This document shows positions 31,642 to 44,450 of a DNA stretch of 64,000 nt, in pieces. The DNA lies in contig WSUB01000088.1 in NCBI GenBank assembly GCA_019633425.1, forward strand, positions 111,276 through 175,275, written 5' to 3'. A program made the translations under genes and the position numbers. Position 1 is the stretch's first letter. Each line of letters starts with the position of its first letter. The notes beneath the pieces were generated by a model that was not told the origin of the DNA, did not search any database, and was given only the letters and a program-made list of their open reading frames with translations. This stretch comes from Tulasnella sp. 424. Taxonomy: Eukaryota; Basidiomycota; Agaricomycetes; Cantharellales; Tulasnellaceae.

Positions 31642-33347
31642 ATGAACGATTCTACACCTGAAAAACAGCCTCAACGGGTTCCCAAGTCCCCCAATGCCCA
31701 GAAGTAAGTCGGGTGCACCACCTGACAATGACGGCTAATAAATCTTGACTACATAAGGGAGGACAACCTAGTCTCGGTTAATTCGGATGAGCTATCTGCA
31801 TATAACCCTCGGGGCACCCATCCACACTCCGCACCGAAAGAGCACCTTGCTCCCATCCACCTTATCCCTACCGAAATCCTCCTGCACATCATCCACTTCT
31901 ACGTCAAGGGTAGCGCCGATCCGGTGCAGGATCTCAGCGCGTTGACTCTTGTGTATCAGCGCTGGCATGCTGTTGTGGAGGATGCTAGCTCCTTGTGGGA
32001 TAGGATTGATGCCTACGAAGGACTTGCGGCAGTGCGGAAGAGGTTACGGATGGCTAAGGATGCCGCGCTACATATCACATATAATCAAAGGCACTCCAGA
32101 ACAGACCAACTGGCATTCTTCGAAGCGATCGGAGAAAGGATTGACCAATCGAGATCGTTGGTTGTCGACGGATTGGAGGCCGAGCACTGCTGCGCCATTC
32201 TCGAAACCACAATCCCGCGGAGGCTCGAGACACTTCACTTATCAGGATATACCGGTTTAAGGGGGAGGAGTGATGATGAACCCCTTATCCTGTTCAGCGG
32301 GGCAGCAGCGCCACCCGGCTTACGGGATGTTCACCTGGCGTGTATCCCGGGCATTGCCGTGACTCCGCTCAAGTTAGCCTGTTTGACGTCTTTGCAATTG
32401 AGTGTCTATCCATTTCAGAGATCCTCCGAATCATCAGCGATTCCCCCACTCTCGAAATTCTTACCTTGGAGTGCATATAGGACCTGGTCCCCGACACCGA
32501 TCTTAACCTCCGCCCTGGCCGGACCATTCAACTCCATTCTCTCTCTCGCCTTTCCCTCAGATATCTTCCAGACGCCTTCACTCATTCTTCCTCTCTGCCC
32601 TTGCGGCTCCTCACCTCCAGAAGTTGCACATTGAATGCAATATGCGAGGAAATCCAGCATCCCAACTACTAAACGACGACCTAGTCCGCCTGGTTCCCAC
32701 CCTTACATCCCTGATTTCCACCGCCAGCGAAATACAAGTCACATCCACGAGTGAGTCTTGGTACAAAATTCTCGTGGGCGGTCTCGAGATCGCCATGGAT
32801 GTGGCGACAGTGCTCCCTTCACTTTCAAGACAGCTTTGAGTGGCTATGCAACCACCTAGGAGGGCACTTGGACAAACTCCCATTTCACTTGGGTATCGAG
32901 GCCTACAAGTCTAACCTTGCATATTTGGAGTGGTTCACTTCCAGGGTGGTTGTAACGAAGCTGTCGCTCTGGGCCTCGAGCGACGTATGGGACTTCAAGT
33001 CGAGCACTGGAGAGATGGTTCGACTCCTTTCCCATCCGATTCCCTCATCACCTACCTCCTGGTTTTTGCCCGATGTAGAGGTACTCGTCTCAAGTCTGGT
33101 TTGGGAAGGTAGTCATCCCGAAATCCTGGAGATGATCGAGAGAAGGCATTCCGCAAATCGCGAACAGCATGGAGGGTCGGGAGCTCCGAAAAAATTCAAA
33201 GAAATTTGGTTATCGTGTGGAAACCCCTCAGCCCGGAAGCCTATGCGTCCCAACGTCGTGTTCCTCAAGGCGGTCGAGACTGCGGGCGAAGGCGCCGACT
33301 TGTACTGGGAGGGTAAAAAGTGGACCAGCGCAGGGCATGAAGAATAG
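31642..33347 (+). pseudogene. F-box/LRR type B pseudogene (copy 2, chimeric)
   Basis: Exon 1 31642-31703 and the intron to 31757 are normal, and exon 2 is open through the F-box (LSALTLVYQRWHAVVED) to about 32400. There about ten bases present in paralogs before the SISEILRIL motif are missing and the frame shifts. It reopens in the next frame at 32624 (LLNDDLVRLVPTLTSLIST) and shifts again near 32810. It then runs to 33347 with an intact C-terminus (FKEIWLSCG, VVFLKAVETAGEGADLYW). The first two thirds are type B1-like and the last third B2-like, so the copy is also a recombinant. Confidence 0.85.
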
Positions 33348-33609
33348 AACAGAACGTGATAGGTTTAGACAGTAACGGCATCTATATGTTCGCCTTTTCT
33401 TGTTTATATGCTCGGAAAAGTCGTGATTTGTCGATATCCACACATTCTCAGATTCAGGAACGCCGGGGGCTGTGTGTACCTGGTTCAGCCTCGATTACAA
33501 TATCGACGAAATCATCTCGCACCGGTCCTTCAATCACTATCCGCGGTCGCACTCGCGCATATCTCCTCTCCCGTTATTCAAACACGTTCACGTTATATAT
33601 TTTGTTACA

Positions 33610-35362
33610 ATGAGCGACTCTGCACCTGAATGGCTGCAGTTACAAATCGTTCTTGATTTCCCGCATGCTCAAAGGTAAGTCGGGCGCGCCACCTAGAGAA
33701 TAACTGTAATGACGTCTAATGAATCGTGACTACGCAAGGGAGGGTAACATAGTATCGCTTAAGCCGGTTGGGCTGCCTGCATATAACCCTCGGGACACCG
33801 ATCCGCGGTCTGCACCCGAAGAGCACCTTCCTCCCATCCACCGTATTCCCTATGAAACACTCCTACACATCATCCACATCTACATCCACGACAGCAATTA
33901 CCCGGTTCGGGATCTCAGCACGTTGACTCTTGTCTGTCAGCACTGGCGCGCTATCGTGGAGGATACTAGCTCCTTGTGGGGTAGAATTGATGCCTCTGAA
34001 GGACTAGTTGCAGTGCGGAAGGGATTACGGATGGCTAAAGACGCCTCGCTACATATTACATATATCCTAGAGCGGTCTAAGACAGACCAATCTGCATTCT
34101 TTAAAACGATCGGAGAAAGGATTGGCCAGTGGAGATCATTGGTTGCCGACACATATACACACTTGGACGAGCACTACTGGGCCATTCTCCAAACCACAAT
34201 CCCGCCGAGGCTCGAGAAACTTCACTTATCAGGAGATTACGTATACTACGGCGTATTCGGGACGGGCTCTCATCGCCCGGCCGTTATCTTGTTCGGCGGG
34301 GCAGCCGCGCCACCCGGCTTAAAGGAGGTTCGGCTAACGATGATCCCTATTGCTGTCACTCCACTCAAGTTAGCCTGTTTGAAATCCCTGTGCTTGGATG
34401 CCATCCATGATCTGTCCACGTCTGAGCTCCTCCGAATCCTCGGCGATTCCCCCGCTCTCGAAACTCTTGCCTTGACGTTCATGCCTCACCTTGTCTCCGA
34501 CACAACTTTCAGCCTGCCCCCTGGCTGGACCATTCGACTCCCTTCTCTCTCTCACATCTCCCTCGTCTATCTTCCAGTCCCTTTCACCAATCTCGTCCTC
34601 TCAGTCCTTGAGGCCCCTTGCCTCCAGAAGTTGCGCGTCGGCGGCGGTAATACTGTGGAAGGAATCCCATCGTCCCAACTACTAGACGAAGTCCTAGTCC
34701 ACATAGTTCCCACCTTGAAACCCCTGGCTTCCACCGCCAGCGCAATAGGAGTCACCGTCATGCCATCGTCCGAGTACAAAATTGTCGTTGGTGGTCTCGA
34801 GATCGAAGTGGACGGGGTCGAGAATGCTCTCCTTCACTTTCAAGACAGCTTCGAGTGGTTATGCAACCACCTAGGAGGGAACTTGAAGAATCTTCCATTC
34901 CACTTGCGTATCGATACTTGGAAGTCTAGCCTTGCATATTTGGAGTGGTTCACTTCCAGGGTAGTCGTAACGGAGTTGTCGCTCTGGTGCTCATGGGCGT
35001 TCGAGGCGCGCACTGGAGAGGAGGTTCTACTCCTCTCCCATCAGATCCCCTCATCATCTGCCTCCTGGTTTTTGCCCCACACAGAGGTGCTCATCTCAAA
35101 TTTGGTCTGGGAACGTCGTAATCCCGAAATTTTGGAGATGATCAAGAGAAGGCATTCCGCCAATCGCGAACAGCGCGAAGGAGGGTCTGGAGTTCCGAAA
35201 AAATTCAAAGAAATTCGGTTATCGTGTGGAAAGGACCCAGGCCAGGAGCCGTTGGGTCCCAGCGTCGACTTGGAGTTCCTCAAGGCGGTGGAGACTGCAG
35301 GCGAAGGTGCAGACGTGTACTGGGAGGGTAAAAAGTGGACCAGTGCGGGTCTAGAGCAGTAG
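33610..35362 (+). CDS. F-box/LRR protein, type B2 (copy 3)
   Basis: Exon 1 33610-33674 (MSDSAPEWLQLQIVLDF), intron 33675-33738, exon 2 33739-35362; 562 aa. F-box segment HRIPYETLLHIIHIYIHD, LSTLTLVCQHWRAIVED, LWGRIDAS. Leucine-rich body (LEKLHLSGDYVYY, LKSLCLDAIHDL, LETLALTFMPHL). The B2 subtype is marked by LRVGGGNTVEGIPSSQLL and by FKEIRLSCGKDP near the end. Nearly identical to the gene at 44451; both are followed by a PUS1 copy, so gene and PUS1 were duplicated together. Confidence 0.86.
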
Positions 35363-35737
35363 AGTAGAGCGTGATAAGTTAAAATGGAATATCATGACTT
35401 TACCCCTGCGTAGTTGGATACATCCTCCTCTGGCTCAACTTGTGAGTGCCCCGAACCTGATAAGTAATTAGAGACCATTATCATCTGAGGACCATCAGCA
35501 GTACTTCAGAGCTAAGCGCGCATCCGTTCCATCTATTTCATGTTGCTATCTGCTTCCTGTAACATTTTGCGCATGGTGGCGAATGCGTGCTCTGAGTGGG
35601 TATATCGCCGGGTGCAACGATCCAGGTCCCCGTTTTTCACACTTGAAGCAGTCCACTCCGCAATTTCGCCCAACCTGACCCACTCTGTACACTTCGCTTG
35701 CCGTCGGCGGCCTCCGAGAAAATTTTTGGTGAGGAAC
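35363..35737. other. Spacer upstream of PUS1 pseudogene
   Basis: Duplicate of 46213-46597. A minus-strand 68-codon ORF (35739-35533, [14 protein letters not shown]) is discussed under findings; I do not accept it as a gene. Confidence 0.4.
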
Positions 35738-37569
35738 ATGTCAATTGCTCTGAATACCGCTATCCTCAGTTTACAGAGACGCGGGCTACTTCACTCTCTG
35801 CGACCAAGTCGTATCATCCACGATTCAGCTGGAACCCAATCACAATTCCAACACTTGGTTACTCGTCCATTTCCGAGCACGGGAAACACACGGATATCTC
35901 AAAATTTGTTGATTCTCCGGTCCACGACAGAGGATAGAAACCGAAGATCCTCAGAAGGCTTCACCTGGTCCTGCGGGCGACAGTAAAGACTCTGGTTCGG
36001 CTGGGCAGCAACATTTTCCCAACGGCAAGGGGAGGGAAAAAGCCGTTGACCGGGGAAGCAAGAAAGCGGAAGGTTGTAAAGGCGGTGGACGGAATGCTAT
36101 GGAACGGAAGCGGGTGCGGAAATCGTACGGAGGAGCCTACGTAGAAGCGGCATAGCGAACGCGCTGATGGGAAGGGGAAGGAGAAGAGGGTGGTAGCAAG
36201 GCTGGCGAAGAGAAAGATTTCGATGCTCTTGAGCTTCTGCGAAACTGGGTGCAGTGGGATGCAATGTGAGTGTCGCGAGTCGATTGCCGTAGTCCATGAG
36301 AAGCTGATTACGACCGACGACTCTCGCAAGTACAACATACGGGAGAAAGGACGATCGAAGGATTATTATTCGAGGCATTCGTCAAAGCGGGGGGCCATCT
36401 CCAAGGCCAACTCGGATCATCCAGCTAAGGTGGGGCAGGTTCAAGTTACGCATGCGAATGTGGGCGACGAAATGAAAGCTCTTCCGTCTGTCAGGTCGAC
36501 CTTCAACGAGCAGCTCGAACGGATGCTGGAGGGCATGCTGCTGGAAACGTCGTGTCGTTCAAAATGATTATGGAACCTCCAATACCGAATGCAGATTCGG
36601 TGCCACTCGATCAAGACACAACCGAATCCACCTAACTCCCCACGACTTCAACTTTGATTGAGGAACCATCTTCTACAGACTTGCCGCCCGTTCAACCTGC
36701 CTCGCAGTCTCCTCCATCTACCCCCGAGCAAGTGGTGGCATAAATCAACTCTTTCCTTCCTCCTCAAATCCGGGTCTGGTCATTCCTGCGAACACGAAAT
36801 ACGTTCAACTGCCGAAAAGAATGCGATTCGCGTCGCTACGAGTTACCTGGTACGTTTCGAGTTGTTTCCCTCTCAGGTTGCTCAGATCACCACAAACAAT
36901 GCGGACAGTTTTCAAGTTGGATGCTCCCTTGCTAAGCAGCTTGAAGAGGCTCGTAAGGAGGTTGGATTGCCTTCGAATCCCGTACACCCCATCTAGGAGG
37001 GGAGCGTGGACGAACCACCCGGGTCTTCCGAAGAAGAGCGACAACGCGTAGTGGCCGCCGATTTGCAACGCAAACGCTTGTGGAGGGTCGACGAAGCCAC
37101 TCTGGACCGCTTCCGCTCGGTGCTAAAGGAGTTCGAGGGAACGCACTGCTTTCACAGCTACACGGCTGGGAGGGAGTTCCGTGATCGTGCTGCGAAGAGG
37201 TTCATGATGGAAGTCAGCGTGAGGAGCGTGAATGTGTTGGAAGACGGAGTCGAGCGGACCAGTGTGCTGTTCCATGGACGAGCTCCATGTTTCATCGGGT
37301 AGGATTTCCTTTCGACTTACTTGGGTAGTCGGTCGCAAGACTGAACGAATCTTCTCTTGAACTAGATCGTATGTCGGACCTCCGTGGCTGCTGGGATGGC
37401 CTGGCTGTTCATATGGATGGCGCTGACGATTATCGCATAGCGCAGGATGATTAACATGGCGTTAATGGTTTGTCGAACGGATAGGCCGGCATGTCCCATC
37501 CCGGAGACGTACGGTCCACGTAGGATTACCGTACCTATGGCGCCTGCGCTCGGCCTACTGGAACAGGTG
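35738..37569 (+). pseudogene. PUS1 pseudogene (tRNA pseudouridine synthase copy)
   Basis: Aligned by eye with the intact gene at 46598-49232. Defects include a deletion of about 120 bp in the Lys/Arg-rich N-terminal part near 35923 and an extra G near 36393 (GGGGGG) in exon 2. There is an in-frame stop TAA in place of CAC near 36741 and TAG in place of TGG near 36995. The last exons after 37569 are absent; the sequence runs into a piece of an F-box type A gene. Intron positions, including the 3-nt microexon context at about 37366, are retained, so it arose by DNA duplication and not retroposition. Confidence 0.87.
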
Positions 37570-37635
37570 AGTATTTTCGCTGCCTTCAGCTCTTGGTCTG
37601 TGTTCATGGACGGGAAGTCGAAGAGGAGGAAGCAA

Positions 37636-37866
37636 AAGCCAGCACTTCTTATCCCTGCATGTCGCCGGTTCAGAGACATCGTTTATGGCTCTCCGAAGCT
37701 ATGGACGATGGTAATGATTTCGGAAACGGGAGGCTTCCGCCATCTCTCTGATTCCTTGGCTCGTTTCGCTGGGATGCCGCGAGGAGGTTCCAAAAGGTTC
37801 GAGCTTCGCGACATGGACGTTAACGTCTGGGTTGATCGGGAGAATTTGAATGAAGCGACAGGATAG
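37636..37866 (+). pseudogene. F-box type A fragment
   Basis: Short ORF section with ALLIPACRRFRDIVYGSPKLW, then FRHLSDSLARFAGMP, joined directly to the C-terminal RFELRDMDVNVWVDRENL. Compared with the 28007 gene, the whole central part (about 220 residues) is deleted. The 3' flank (37867-37960) also matches that gene's flank. A dead fragment fused downstream of the PUS1 pseudogene. Confidence 0.85.
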
Positions 37867-38465
37867 CGAGGTATGCCATCCCGCCAGTCACCGCTCGTTT
37901 ATTGTAAGGTGAGACTGGTTTTGGAAGGATAATCGTACAGAGTGTAGATCGGAGTAGAATACTGGATACAGGCGGACCAGGGCCCATCCACCTTGAGAAA
38001 TGAAGATCCCGATATCCCAATGCGATTACGACATGTATGAATAAAGGTGCTAGTGCATCGTGTATCCGTACTTTAGTATGCTATAACCACAATACAATGA
38101 AATAACACCACTGCATGACACCCAATACGAATCTCGTTGGCTTGGGATCCGGAGTGGTGTGCGCCGCACCAATCCGAAAGAGACGGGTTCCGTCTGCTTC
38201 GAATTCAGAGTTGTTTGATCAAGAGCCACACGTTTCCTATTTACGTGCTCGGGAAAAAAACAATGATTCGTTGATACTTACGTCATTTGGACCCCATGCT
38301 GTAGGAACGCGGTGGCTGTGTGAACGTTATGTAACTCCTGATTCAGCCCCAACTACAATACCGACGAAACCATCTCTCACCAGTCCTTCAATCCCAATCC
38401 ACGGCCGTGTCTCCTCTCTCGCTAGCTGAACGCGACCACATTCTAAGATCTTTCACAGCGCCGCG
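37867..38465. promoter_or_regulatory. Spacer with type B promoter block
   Basis: The left part is F-box A 3' flank. 38293-38425 is the type B promoter block (GGAACGCGGTGGCTGTGTG) in front of the gene at 38466. No other gene seen. Confidence 0.45.
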
Positions 38466-40157
38466 ATGGATGACTCTAAACTTGCGAAGCCGCTACAACG
38501 CGCTCTCAAATTTCCGGGCGTCCAGAGGTAAGTCAGTCACGCCACCTAGCAATGACGTCTAATAAATCTTGCTTATGCAAGGGAGGGCAATTTAGTATCG
38601 CTTAGCTCGGTTGAGCTCTCTGCATATGACCATCGGGACAAGCAGCGGCATTCTGCAATCGAAGAGCACCTTCCTCCCATCCACCGTATTCCTCACGAAA
38701 TACTCCTACACACCATCCACATCTACATCCAAGATAGTGATTCTCCGGTTCAGGATCTCACCGTTCTGATCCTTGTTTGCCAGCGCTGGCACGCAATTGT
38801 GGAGGATGCTAGCTCCTTGTGGGGTAGGATCGATGCCTCCGAAGGACTGGAGGCGGTGCGGAAGGGGCTACGGATGGCTAAAGGTGCCGCGCTATATATC
38901 ACATATATCCAAGGGCAGTCCAAAACAGACCAATTGGCATTCTTCAAAGCGATCGGAGGGAGGATGGGCCAGTGCAGATCCTTGGCTGTAACCACAGGCG
39001 AGTGGAAGCACTGCTGCGCCAACCTGGAAGCCACAGTCCCCTCGAGACTCGAGAAACTCCACTTGTCAGGAGGTCGCTATTCAATGGGTCCTGTAAAATT
39101 CTTCGGTGGGGCAGCAGCGCCGCCTGGCTTAAAGGATGTCCGCCTGGAGAGTATCCCCATTGCTGTGACTCCGCTCAAGTTAGCTTGTCTGACACGTCTG
39201 CACTTGTCAGACATCGAGGATGTGTCTGCCCCAGAGCTCCTCCGAATCCTCAGCGATTCCCCGTCTCTCGAAACCCTTAGCTTGGTGTCAATGGAGGATC
39301 TGGACCACAACACCGCTCCTCGCCTTCCCCCTATTCAACTCCTTTCTCTCTCTCAGGTTATCCTCCTCGATCTTTCAGTGACCTTCATCCATTTCGTCCT
39401 CTCTGCCATTACGGCTCCTTGCCTTCAGGAGATGGTCATCGACTGCGATATGGAAGGAATCCCATCGTCCCAGCTATTAAACGGAGATCTAGCCCATCTA
39501 TCTCCCACCCTATCATCCGCGGTTTCCACCGCCAGCGAAATCAGAGTCAATTTCAGGCGGAAATTCGCATACGAAATTCAAGTGGGTGGTCTCGAGATCG
39601 CCTTGGCGCACAAATCTACTCTCCGCCACATGCAAGACACCCTCGAGTGGTTGGGCAATCACGTAGGAGTGCACTTAAACAAGCTTCCTTTCCATCTATA
39701 CATCAGTAACTGCAAACCAAACTTGGAATCTTTGGAATGGTTCACTTCCAAGGTGGTGGTAACGAAGTTGACGCTCTTGTCAAGCTCGTTCAGCTCCATG
39801 CCGGAATTCAAGATGGACATCGAAGAGATCGTTCCACTCCTTTCCCATCGGAAGTCCTCGTCACGGGACTCCTGGTATTTACCTTGTGTCGAGGTCCTTG
39901 TCACAAATATGGTTCGGCCAAGCGGTAATCCTGATATTGTGGAGATGATCGAGCGGAGGCATTCCGCCAATCGCGAACAGCGTGAAGGATCAGGAGTTCC
40001 GAAAAGGTTTAGAGAAATCTGGTTATCACAGGGCAGGCACACAGGCCAGAACACTTCGAAGCCTAACGTCGAGTTCCTCAAGGCGGTCAAGACTGCGGGT
40101 GGAAGCGCGGACGTGTACTGGGAGGCTAAAAAGTGGACGAGCGCGGGCCTGGAATAA
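38466..40157 (+). CDS. F-box/LRR protein, type B3 (copy 4)
   Basis: Exon 1 38466-38527 (MDDSKLAKPLQRALKF), intron 38528-38581, exon 2 38582-40157; 545 aa. F-box segment HRIPHEILLHTIHIYIQD, LTVLILVCQRWHAIVED, LWGRIDAS. Leucine-rich body (LEKLHLSGGRYSMG, LKDVRLESIPI, LTRLHLSDIEDV, LETLSLVSMEDL). The C-terminal block is kept (FREIWLSQGRH, VEFLKAVKTAGGSADVYW). The most divergent member of the array in its middle part, where several motifs differ from B1 and B2. Probable SCF adaptor by family. Confidence 0.84.
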
Positions 40158-40495
40158 TGTAATAGAACGTGATGTATAGGGTTCTCTGAGATTTTACGGC
40201 TGTGTCTCCCTTCTGCATCGAGTAGTACATGTCTTGTATACGCAGAGAGATTAAGCAGGTCCGTAGCTCGTATGATCATCTATAATGCACGAGTTGGAAA
40301 ACCTATGGTTACTCCACCTCATCTCGCGATCCAGGAACATGGTGGCTGTGCGTACCTTGTTCAGCCTCGATTTCAATCTCGACGAAACCATCTCTCACCA
40401 GTCCTTCAATCATCATACGCGGTTGCACCCGCACGTCTCTCATCTCGCGTTACTTAAAAACGTCCACGTTATATATTTCGTTATATTTCGTTACA
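40158..40495. promoter_or_regulatory. Spacer with type B promoter block
   Basis: 40325-40460 holds the shared block, followed by an AT-rich stretch (GTTATATATTTCGTTATATTTC) just before the start codon; a TATA-like role is possible. Confidence 0.45.
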
Positions 40496-42213
40496 ATGAG
40501 CGACTATGCATCTGAAAGGCTGCAGCTACAACGCGTTCTCAAATCCCCGCATGCTCAAATGTAAGTCGGGCGCGCCACCTAGCAAATTAATGGTACCTAA
40601 CTTGAATAAATCGTGACTACGCAAGGATAGTATCGCTTAACCCGGTTGGGCTGTCCGCATATAAACCTGAAGACACGCATCCGCGGTCTGCACCCAAAGT
40701 GACTCAAGAGCACCTTCCTCCCATCCACCGTATTCCTTACGAAACACTCCTATACATCATCGACATCTACACCCAGGATAGCGCTTGTCCGGTTCAAGAT
40801 CTCAGCGGGCTTACTCTTGTTTGCAAGCGCTGGCATGCGATTGTGGAGGATGCTAGCTTTTTGTGGGGTAGGATTGATGCCTCCGAAGGACTGGCGTTAG
40901 TGCGGAAAGGGTTACGGATGGCTAAAGGTGCCGCGTTATATATCACATATATTCAAAGGCAGTCCAAAACAGACGAATCGGCATTCTTCAAAGCGATCGG
41001 AGCAAGAAGTGACCAGTGGAGATCATTGGTTGTGAACGCAAGGCAAGGCAAGCACTGCGCGGCCATTCTCGAAACAACAATCTCGCCGAGGCTCGAGAAA
41101 CTTCACTTATCAGGAGATCCTTCTTTATGGGGGAGGAGTGACGATGAACCCCTTATCCTATTCGGCGGTGCAGCTGCACCACCCAGCTTAAAGGATGTCC
41201 ACCTAGAGGATATCCCCATTGCCATGACTCCGCTCAAGTTAGCCTGTCTGAGATCGTTGCACCTGGGAGAAATCTACAATCTATCCATTTCAGAGCTCCT
41301 CCGAATCCTCAGCGATTCCCCCGCTCTCGAAACTCTTACCTTGGCATCCACGGAGGAGGATCTGGTCCCCGACACCGCTCCTAACCTCCCCCCTGACTGG
41401 ACCATTCAACTCCCATCTCTCTCTCGCCTTTTCCTTATATATCTTTCAGACGCCCTCGCTCATTTCTTTCTCTCTGCCCTTACGGCTCCGCACCTCCAGA
41501 AGTTGCACGTTGAATGCTATTGGGAAGGAATCCCATCGGTCCAACTCCTAAACGACGACCTAGTCCGCCTGGTTCCTACCCTTATATCCCTGATTTCCAC
41601 CGCCAGCGAAATACAAGTCACTATCACGGGGGAGTCTGGGTACAAAATTCTCGCGGGCGGTCTCGAGATCGCCATGGACATCTTCAATGCTCGCGGTCAC
41701 ATTCACTTTCAGAACAACTTTGAGTGGTTATCCAATCACTTGGGAGGGCACTTAAGAAATCTTCCGATTCACCTGCGCATGAACAACTCCAATTCCAACA
41801 TTGCATATTTGGAATGGTTTACTACCAGTGCTGTGGTGACGAAGTTGACAATCTCCTCGAACTTCGTATGGAACCACAATCCTGACAGAATCATTTCACT
41901 CCTCTCCAATCCGATCCCTTCATCACCTACCTCATGGTATCTGCCTGATCTAGAGATTTTGGTCGCACATTTGGACAGGGCAAGCGGTAGTTTTGATATC
42001 GTGCAGATGATTGAGCGGAGGCATACCACCGATGGCGTACAAGGAGAGGGAGGATTGGGAGTTCCAAAAAGATTCACAGAAATCCATTTATCACTGCGTA
42101 CAAGGTCTTCAAGCCCTAACGTCGAGTTCCTCAAGGCTGTTGAGGCTGCGGGAGAGGGTGCAGAAGTGTTCTGGGAGGGTAAAAAGTGGACAGGCACGGG
42201 TCTTGAAGAATAG
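40496..42213 (+). CDS. F-box/LRR protein, type B2/B1 chimera (copy 5)
   Basis: Exon 1 40496-40560 (MSDYASERLQLQRVLKS), intron 40561-40625, exon 2 40626-42213; 550 aa. The promoter, first exon and first about 30 residues of exon 2 are B2-like; most of the body and the C-terminus (VPKRFTEIHLS, AEVFWEGKKWTGTG) are B1-like. About ten bases are missing at the start of exon 2 relative to B2, but the frame is kept by the total change. F-box segment HRIPYETLLYIIDIYTQD, LSGLTLVCKRWHAIVED. Frame fully open. Probable SCF adaptor by family. Confidence 0.84.
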
Positions 42214-42487
42214 AACAGAATGTGATAGGTCTATACAGTAATGGCACTTATATGTTCACTTGGTTCCTATGTGCGTGGAAAGGTCGTGGTCCGTTGATAT
42301 CCAACATCATTTCATACTCAGATTCAGGAACACGGTGGCTGTGCGTACCTGGCTCAGCCTCGATTTCAATTTCGACGAGACCATCTCTCACCGGTCCTTC
42401 AATCACCATACGCGGCCGCACCCGCACGTCTCTCCTCTCGCGTTACTTGTCTAAACACGACCACATTTGTACTCTTACGACATTGCG
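42214..42487. promoter_or_regulatory. Type B promoter block
   Basis: 42319-42440 carries the block shared by the type B genes (GATTCAGGAACACGGTGGC, then CTCGATTTCAATTTCGACG). Confidence 0.45.
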
Positions 42488-44200
42488 ATGAACGACTCTA
42501 CACCTGAGAAACAGCCCCAACGCGTTCCCAATTCCCCCAATGCCCAGAAGTAAGTCGGGTACACGACCTGGTAATGACGGCTAATGAATCTTGACTACAC
42601 AAGGGAGGGCAATCAAGTATCAGTTAATTCGGCTGAGCTATCTGCATATAACCCTCGGGACACCCCCGCACCAAAAGATCACCTTCCTCCCATCCACCGT
42701 ACTCCTAACGAAATCATCCTGCACATCATCCACACCTACGTCAAGGATAGCGCCTATCCGGTACGGGATCTCAGCGCGTTGACTCTTGTTTGTCGGCGCT
42801 GGCGTGCTATCGTGGAGGATGCTAGCTTCTTGTGGGGTAGGATTGATGCCTCCGAAGGACTGGCGGCAGTGCGGAAGGGGTTACGGATGGCTAAAGGTGC
42901 CGCGCTACATATCACATATACTCAAAGGCGGTCCAAAACAGACCAATCAGCATTTTTCAAAGCGATTGGAGAAAGAATTAGCCAGTGGAGATCGTTGGTT
43001 GTGAACGCAAGGCAGGGCAAGCACTGCGCCGCCATTCTCGAAACCACAATCCCGCCGAGACTCGAGAAACTTCACCTATCAGGAAATCCCGCTTTATGGG
43101 GGAGAAGTCATGATGAGCCCCTTATCTTGTTCGGCGGGGCAGCAGCGCCACCCGGCTTACAGGATGTCCACCTAGAGGATATCCCCATTGCCGTGACTCC
43201 GCTCAAGTTAGCCTGTCTGACATCTTTGGAATTGGGGGGCATCTACGATCTATCCATTTCAGAGATCCTCCGAATCCTCAGCGATTCCCCCGGTCTCGAA
43301 ACTCTTACCTTGGCATCAATGGAGGATCTGGTACCCGACACCGCTCTTAACCTTCCCCCTGACTGGACCATTCAACTCCCTTCTCTCTCTCGTCTTTTCC
43401 TTATATATCTTTCAGATGCGTTCACTCATTTATTCCTCTCTACTCTTGCGGCTCCTCACCTCCAGCAGTTGCACGTTGAATGCGATATGGAAGGAATCCC
43501 ATCGTCCCAACTACTAAATGACAACCTAACCCGCCTAGTTCCTACCCTTACATCCCTGGTTTCCACCGCCAGCGAAATAAAAGTCACAATCACAAGGGAG
43601 TCTGGGTACAAGATTCTTGCGGGCGGTCTCGAGATCGACATGGACCTGGTCGACAATGCCCTCCTTCACTTTCAAGACAGCTTTGAGTGGTTATCCAGTC
43701 ACTTGGGAAGGCGCTTGAGAATTCTTCCAATTCACTTGCGCATCGATAACTGCAATTCCAACATTGCGTATTTGGAATGGTTTACCTCCAGGGCTGTGGT
43801 AACAAAGTTGACACTTTGGCCGAACTCCACATGGGACGTCAATCCGGGTATTGAGGGAATCATTTCACTCCTCTCCAATCCGATCCCTTCATCACCTACC
43901 TCCTGGTATCTGCCTTATTTAGAGACCTTTGTCACAAATTCGGTCAGGCCAAGCGGTAGTCCTACGATCGTGCAGATGATAAATCGGAGGCACACTACCA
44001 ATCGCGAACAAGGAGAGGGAGGATTGGGAGTTCCAAAAAGATTCACAGAAATTCGTTTATCACGTGGAATGCTCTTAAACCCGATTCAGAGGTCTTTGAG
44101 GCCTACCGTCGAATTCCTCAAGGCGGTCGTCACTGCGGGAGAAGGTGCAGAGGTGTTCTGGGAGGGTAAAAAGTGGACAGGCACGGGTCTTGAAGAATAG
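42488..44200 (+). CDS. F-box/LRR protein, type B1 (copy 6)
   Basis: Exon 1 42488-42549 (MNDSTPEKQPQRVPN), intron 42550-42603, exon 2 42604-44200; 552 aa. F-box segment HRTPNEIILHIIHTYVKD, LSALTLVCRRWRAIVED, LWGRIDAS. Leucine-rich body (LEKLHLSGNPALWG, LQDVHLEDIPI, LTSLELGGIYDL, LETLTLASMEDL). C-terminus VPKRFTEIRLSRG and VEFLKAVVTAGEGAEVFW. Closest to copy 1 at 29640. Probable SCF adaptor by family. Confidence 0.86.
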
Positions 44201-44450
44201 AACAGAATGTAATAGGCCTATACAGTAATGTCACTTATATGTTCACCTAGTTCCTATTTATGTGCGCGGCAAGGTGGTGGTTCGTTGATACTCAGATTCA
44301 GGAACAGGGTGGCTGTGCGTACCTGGCTCAGCCTCGATTCCAATATCGACGAGACCATCTCTCACCAGTCCTTCAATTACTATCCGCGGTCGCACCCGCA
44401 CACATCTCCTCTCGCGTTATTCAAACACGTTCAGGTCATATTTTGTTACA
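44201..44450. promoter_or_regulatory. Type B promoter block
   Basis: 44290-44425 carries the shared block. The same arrangement precedes the near-identical gene at 33610. Confidence 0.45.

Noticed and set aside
35738..37569. Second functional PUS1
   Set aside because: Several stops, a frameshift, an N-terminal deletion and missing last exons.
37867..38465. Possible small gene before 38466
   Set aside because: Short ORFs only; sequence is explained as F-box A 3' flank plus type B promoter block.
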